7,349 nt of DNA, taken from Selenomonas sp. (GTDB lineage: Bacteria; Bacillota; Negativicutes; Selenomonadales; Selenomonadaceae). This document shows, piece after piece, positions 5,665-7,349 of this stretch; positions within the stretch are counted from its first letter, which is position 1, and every line of letters starts with the position of its first letter. The notes under the pieces are model-generated. The model had not been told where the DNA came from. It saw nothing but the letters and a program-made list of their open reading frames with translations, and did no database searches. The translations under genes were made by a program, and so were the position numbers. The stretch covers positions 1 through 7,349 of the forward strand of contig JABZYJ010000096.1 of the NCBI GenBank assembly GCA_015265235.1, given 5' to 3'.

Positions 5665-6537
5665 ATGCTGGGGGCAACCATTGGCGATATTGTCGGCTCG
5701 CGGTTTGAGTTCGACAATCATCGCAGCAAGGATTTTGAGCTTTTTGCGGAGGGCTGTTTTGCGACGGATGACAGCATTATGACGCTGTCCGTGGCGAAGG
5801 CGATCATGGAGACGCAGAGGGAGGCAGCGGACGCGTCGGCGGCGGATGCCGCGGGGCTCTCGGATGCAGGAGATGCGGAGGAGGCGTTTTATGCGCGCCT
5901 GCGCGCGAATGCGGTGTACTGGATGCGGAGCATCGGACAGCACTATCCCGACTGCGGCTATGGCGGGCGGTTCTACTGGTGGATGTTCATCACCGATAAC
6001 CCTGCGCCCTACGACAGCTTCGGCAACGGTGCGGCGATGCGCGTCAGTCCCGCGGGATTTGCCGCGCGCAGTATGGAGGAGGCCATTGCCCTCGCCAAGG
6101 CGGTGACGGAGGTCACGCACAACCACCCCGAGGGGATCAAGGGCGCGGAGGCGACTGCCGTCGCTGTCTATATGGCGCGGACGGGGCACACGCAGCAGGA
6201 GATCGCCGCCCATATCGTGGAGCACTACTACGCGCTCGACTTTACCATTGACGAGATTCGCGGGGACTATATTTTTAATGAGACCTGCCAGCATACTGTG
6301 CCGCAGGCGATTGAGTGCTTCCTCGAGTCATGCTCCTTTGAGGATGCCATCCGCACGGCGATTTCGCTCGGCGGTGACAGTGACACCATTGCTGCGATCA
6401 CGGGCGCGATCGCTGAGGCGTACTACGGCATCCCCAACACGATCCGCGCGCAGGCACTCTCCTATCTCGACGATCGCCTCCGTCCCATCTATGATGAATG
6501 GGAGGCGCGCTATGGGATGGAGCAGCGAGCACACTGA
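5665..6537 (+). CDS. ADP-ribosylglycohydrolase (DraG/ARH family)
   Basis: Enzymes of this family remove ADP-ribose from proteins, nucleic acids or small molecules using two divalent metal ions. The family signature is plain: GATIGDIVGSRFEF at the N-terminus, the metal-binding TDDS at 34-37, HNHPEGIKGAEA from residue 152, and ISLGGDSDTIAAITGAIAEAYYGIP with metal-ligand aspartates at 238 and 240. The length of 290 residues is normal. The start has AAGGAGG (5651-5657) seven bases upstream. It begins 33 bases after the res stop with no terminator between, so it is probably co-transcribed with res. The substrate cannot be told from sequence. Fold and activity class are certain; a role in countering ADP-ribosylation during phage defence is only a possibility suggested by context. 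Confidence 0.93.
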   Translation: MLGATIGDIVGSRFEFDNHRSKDFELFAEGCFATDDSIMTLSVAKAIMETQREAADASAADAAGLSDAGDAEEAFYARLRANAVYWMRSIGQHYPDCGYGGRFYWWMFITDNPAPYDSFGNGAAMRVSPAGFAARSMEEAIALAKAVTEVTHNHPEGIKGAEATAVAVYMARTGHTQQEIAAHIVEHYYALDFTIDEIRGDYIFNETCQHTVPQAIECFLESCSFEDAIRTAISLGGDSDTIAAITGAIAEAYYGIPNTIRAQALSYLDDRLRPIYDEWEARYGMEQRAH

Positions 6538-6556
6538 GAGCTGAGCGAACAGAAAA

Positions 6557-6584
6557 GCTCCCGCGCGCCGGCAGCGGCGGGAGC
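6557..6584 (-). terminator. Intercistronic hairpin with a minus-strand T tract
   Basis: GCTCCCGC (6557-6564) pairs exactly with GCGGGAGC (6577-6584). The T tract (TTTTCT, plus positions 6556-6551) follows the stem only on the minus strand, so it reads as a terminator for transcripts coming from the right. On the plus strand no T run follows. There the hairpin could instead stabilise or process the mRNA between the glycohydrolase and hydrolase genes. Confidence 0.45.
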
Positions 6585-6607
6585 ATCGGCCAAATGGAGG
6601 GCATACA

Positions 6608-7126
6608 ATGAAAAAGGCAATCGTCGTTGTGGATATGCAGAACGACTTCGTGGACGGCGCACTCGGCACGGCGGAGGCGCAGGCAATGCTGCCGCGCATG
6701 GTGGAGAAGCTGACGGCGGCGCGTGCGGCGGGGACGGCACTCGTCTTTACCATGGATACGCACGGCACGGACTATCTCACGACGCAGGAGGGAGAGCATC
6801 TGCCCGTCCCGCACTGCATTCGCGGCACGGCGGGCTGGGCGATCGTGGAGGCACTCCGCCCCTTTGCCGATGCGGCGGCCGCCGTGATCGAAAAGCCCAC
6901 GTTCGGCGCGACGGCACTCCCCGCCGCCCTCGCGGACTACGATGCGATCGAGTTCGTCGGGCTCTGCACGGATATCTGCGTCATCTCGAACGCCCTCCTC
7001 GTGAAGGCGTTCTACCCCGAAAAGCGCATCAGTGTCGACGCCGCCTGCTGCGCGGGCGTCACGCCCGAGAGTCACACGACCGCGCTCAACGCGATGCGGG
7101 CGTGCCAGATCGAGGTGCGCGGGTAG
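6608..7126 (+). CDS. Isochorismatase-fold cysteine hydrolase, probably nicotinamidase
   Basis: The family catalytic triad is present: D9 in VVVDMQNDF, K96 in EKPTFGA, and nucleophile C124 in GLCTDICV, preceded by the usual non-proline cis-peptide region. D50 and H52 in MDTHGTDY, with H64 and H69 in EHLPVPHC, are placed like the metal ligands of nicotinamidases, favouring nicotinamide deamidation to nicotinate in NAD+ salvage over isochorismate cleavage. At 172 residues it is a compact single-domain member. GGAGGG (6596-6601) lies six bases before the ATG. It follows the ADP-ribosylglycohydrolase by 70 bases containing a hairpin, in the same direction. Other amide substrates of this broad family remain possible, so I give no gene symbol. 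Confidence 0.9.
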   Translation: MKKAIVVVDMQNDFVDGALGTAEAQAMLPRMVEKLTAARAAGTALVFTMDTHGTDYLTTQEGEHLPVPHCIRGTAGWAIVEALRPFADAAAAVIEKPTFGATALPAALADYDAIEFVGLCTDICVISNALLVKAFYPEKRISVDAACCAGVTPESHTTALNAMRACQIEVRG

Positions 7127-7184
7127 GCGTGCATGTTTTGAAAAATGATGGTGAGCCGACAGGAAGGAATTTGTTTTGCCGGCG

Positions 7185-7213
7185 TTGATTTACTGCGTTT
7201 GGTCGGTTAAAAT
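7185..7213 (+). promoter_or_regulatory. Sigma-A promoter for the downstream Rpn-like gene
   Basis: TTGATT (7185-7190), a 17-base spacer and TAAAAT (7208-7213) make a good promoter. The predicted start near 7220 falls at the ribosome binding site AAAGGAG (7219-7225), implying a very short leader of about 14 bases. It starts a new unit after the hydrolase gene; no clear terminator is seen between 7127 and 7184. Confidence 0.6.
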
Positions 7214-7233
7214 ACGGGAAAGGAGACGCTTGG

Positions 7234-7349
7234 ATGAAGGACTGGAAAGACCTGACGATCAGTGACGACTATATGTTCAAGCTGATTATGAGTCGTAAGC
7301 GCATTTGCAAGCAGATGCTCGAACGGATTCTTCGCATCGAGATTAAGGA
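7234..7349 (+). CDS. Rpn family / PD-(D/E)XK nuclease transposase-like protein, N-terminal part
   Basis: Only the first 38 codons lie in the window; the frame is open to the end. The start MKDWKDLTISDDYMFK, followed by LIMSRKRICKQMLERIL, closely resembles the N-terminus of the recombination-promoting nuclease (Rpn)/putative transposase family, which precedes a PD-(D/E)XK nuclease domain not reached here. AAAGGAG (7219-7225) is eight bases before the ATG. Members are abundant and often multicopy in Firmicutes genomes and may act in DNA recombination or defence. Whether this copy is intact cannot be judged. Confidence 0.8.
   Translation, partial: MKDWKDLTISDDYMFKLIMSRKRICKQMLERILRIEIK

Overview
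The window looks like chromosomal accessory DNA from a fairly GC-rich Firmicute-type bacterium. The supporting signs are strong purine-rich ribosome binding sites (AAGGAGG, GGAGGG, AAAGGAG), sigma-A-type promoters, a short holin-like type I toxin candidate and an Rpn-type nuclease/transposase start. GC-rich coding sequence together with these features suggests the Negativicutes, perhaps Selenomonas or a relative. That placement is inference from style and gene families, not from a marker gene.

Layout. Positions 1-114 are a leader with short inverted and direct repeats and an extended -10 promoter. Positions 115-2007 are mod, the methyltransferase/specificity subunit of a type III restriction-modification system. 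The middle third of mod is AT-rich and contains two overlapping long palindromes that share an arm. Positions 2008-2514 (about 500 bases) separate mod from its partner and are densely organised. They hold a 29-base direct repeat, a near-consensus plus-strand promoter driving a roughly 94-base RNA, a minus-strand micro-gene of about 22 codons encoding a hydrophobic peptide with its own promoter and a hairpin over its ribosome binding site, and a plus-strand terminator just before res. I read this as an unlisted type I toxin-antitoxin module inserted between the two restriction-modification genes. Positions 2515-5631 are res, the helicase/endonuclease subunit. Positions 5665-6537 encode an ADP-ribosylglycohydrolase and 6608-7126 a nicotinamidase-type cysteine hydrolase, both closely spaced behind res. 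A well-formed promoter (7185-7213) then opens a new transcription unit, whose first gene (7234 to the window end) is the start of an Rpn/PD-(D/E)XK transposase-like protein.

How the parts may work together. Mod and Res form an ATP-dependent type III restriction enzyme, with Mod alone methylating adenine for self-protection. The toxin-antitoxin candidate between them would add a second, RNA-regulated addiction element, which could stabilise the locus. The two downstream enzymes both act on products of NAD+ cleavage: one removes ADP-ribose from targets, the other hydrolyses nicotinamide-like amides. They may be a repair/salvage pair co-transcribed with res. The functional link to defence is a hypothesis only.
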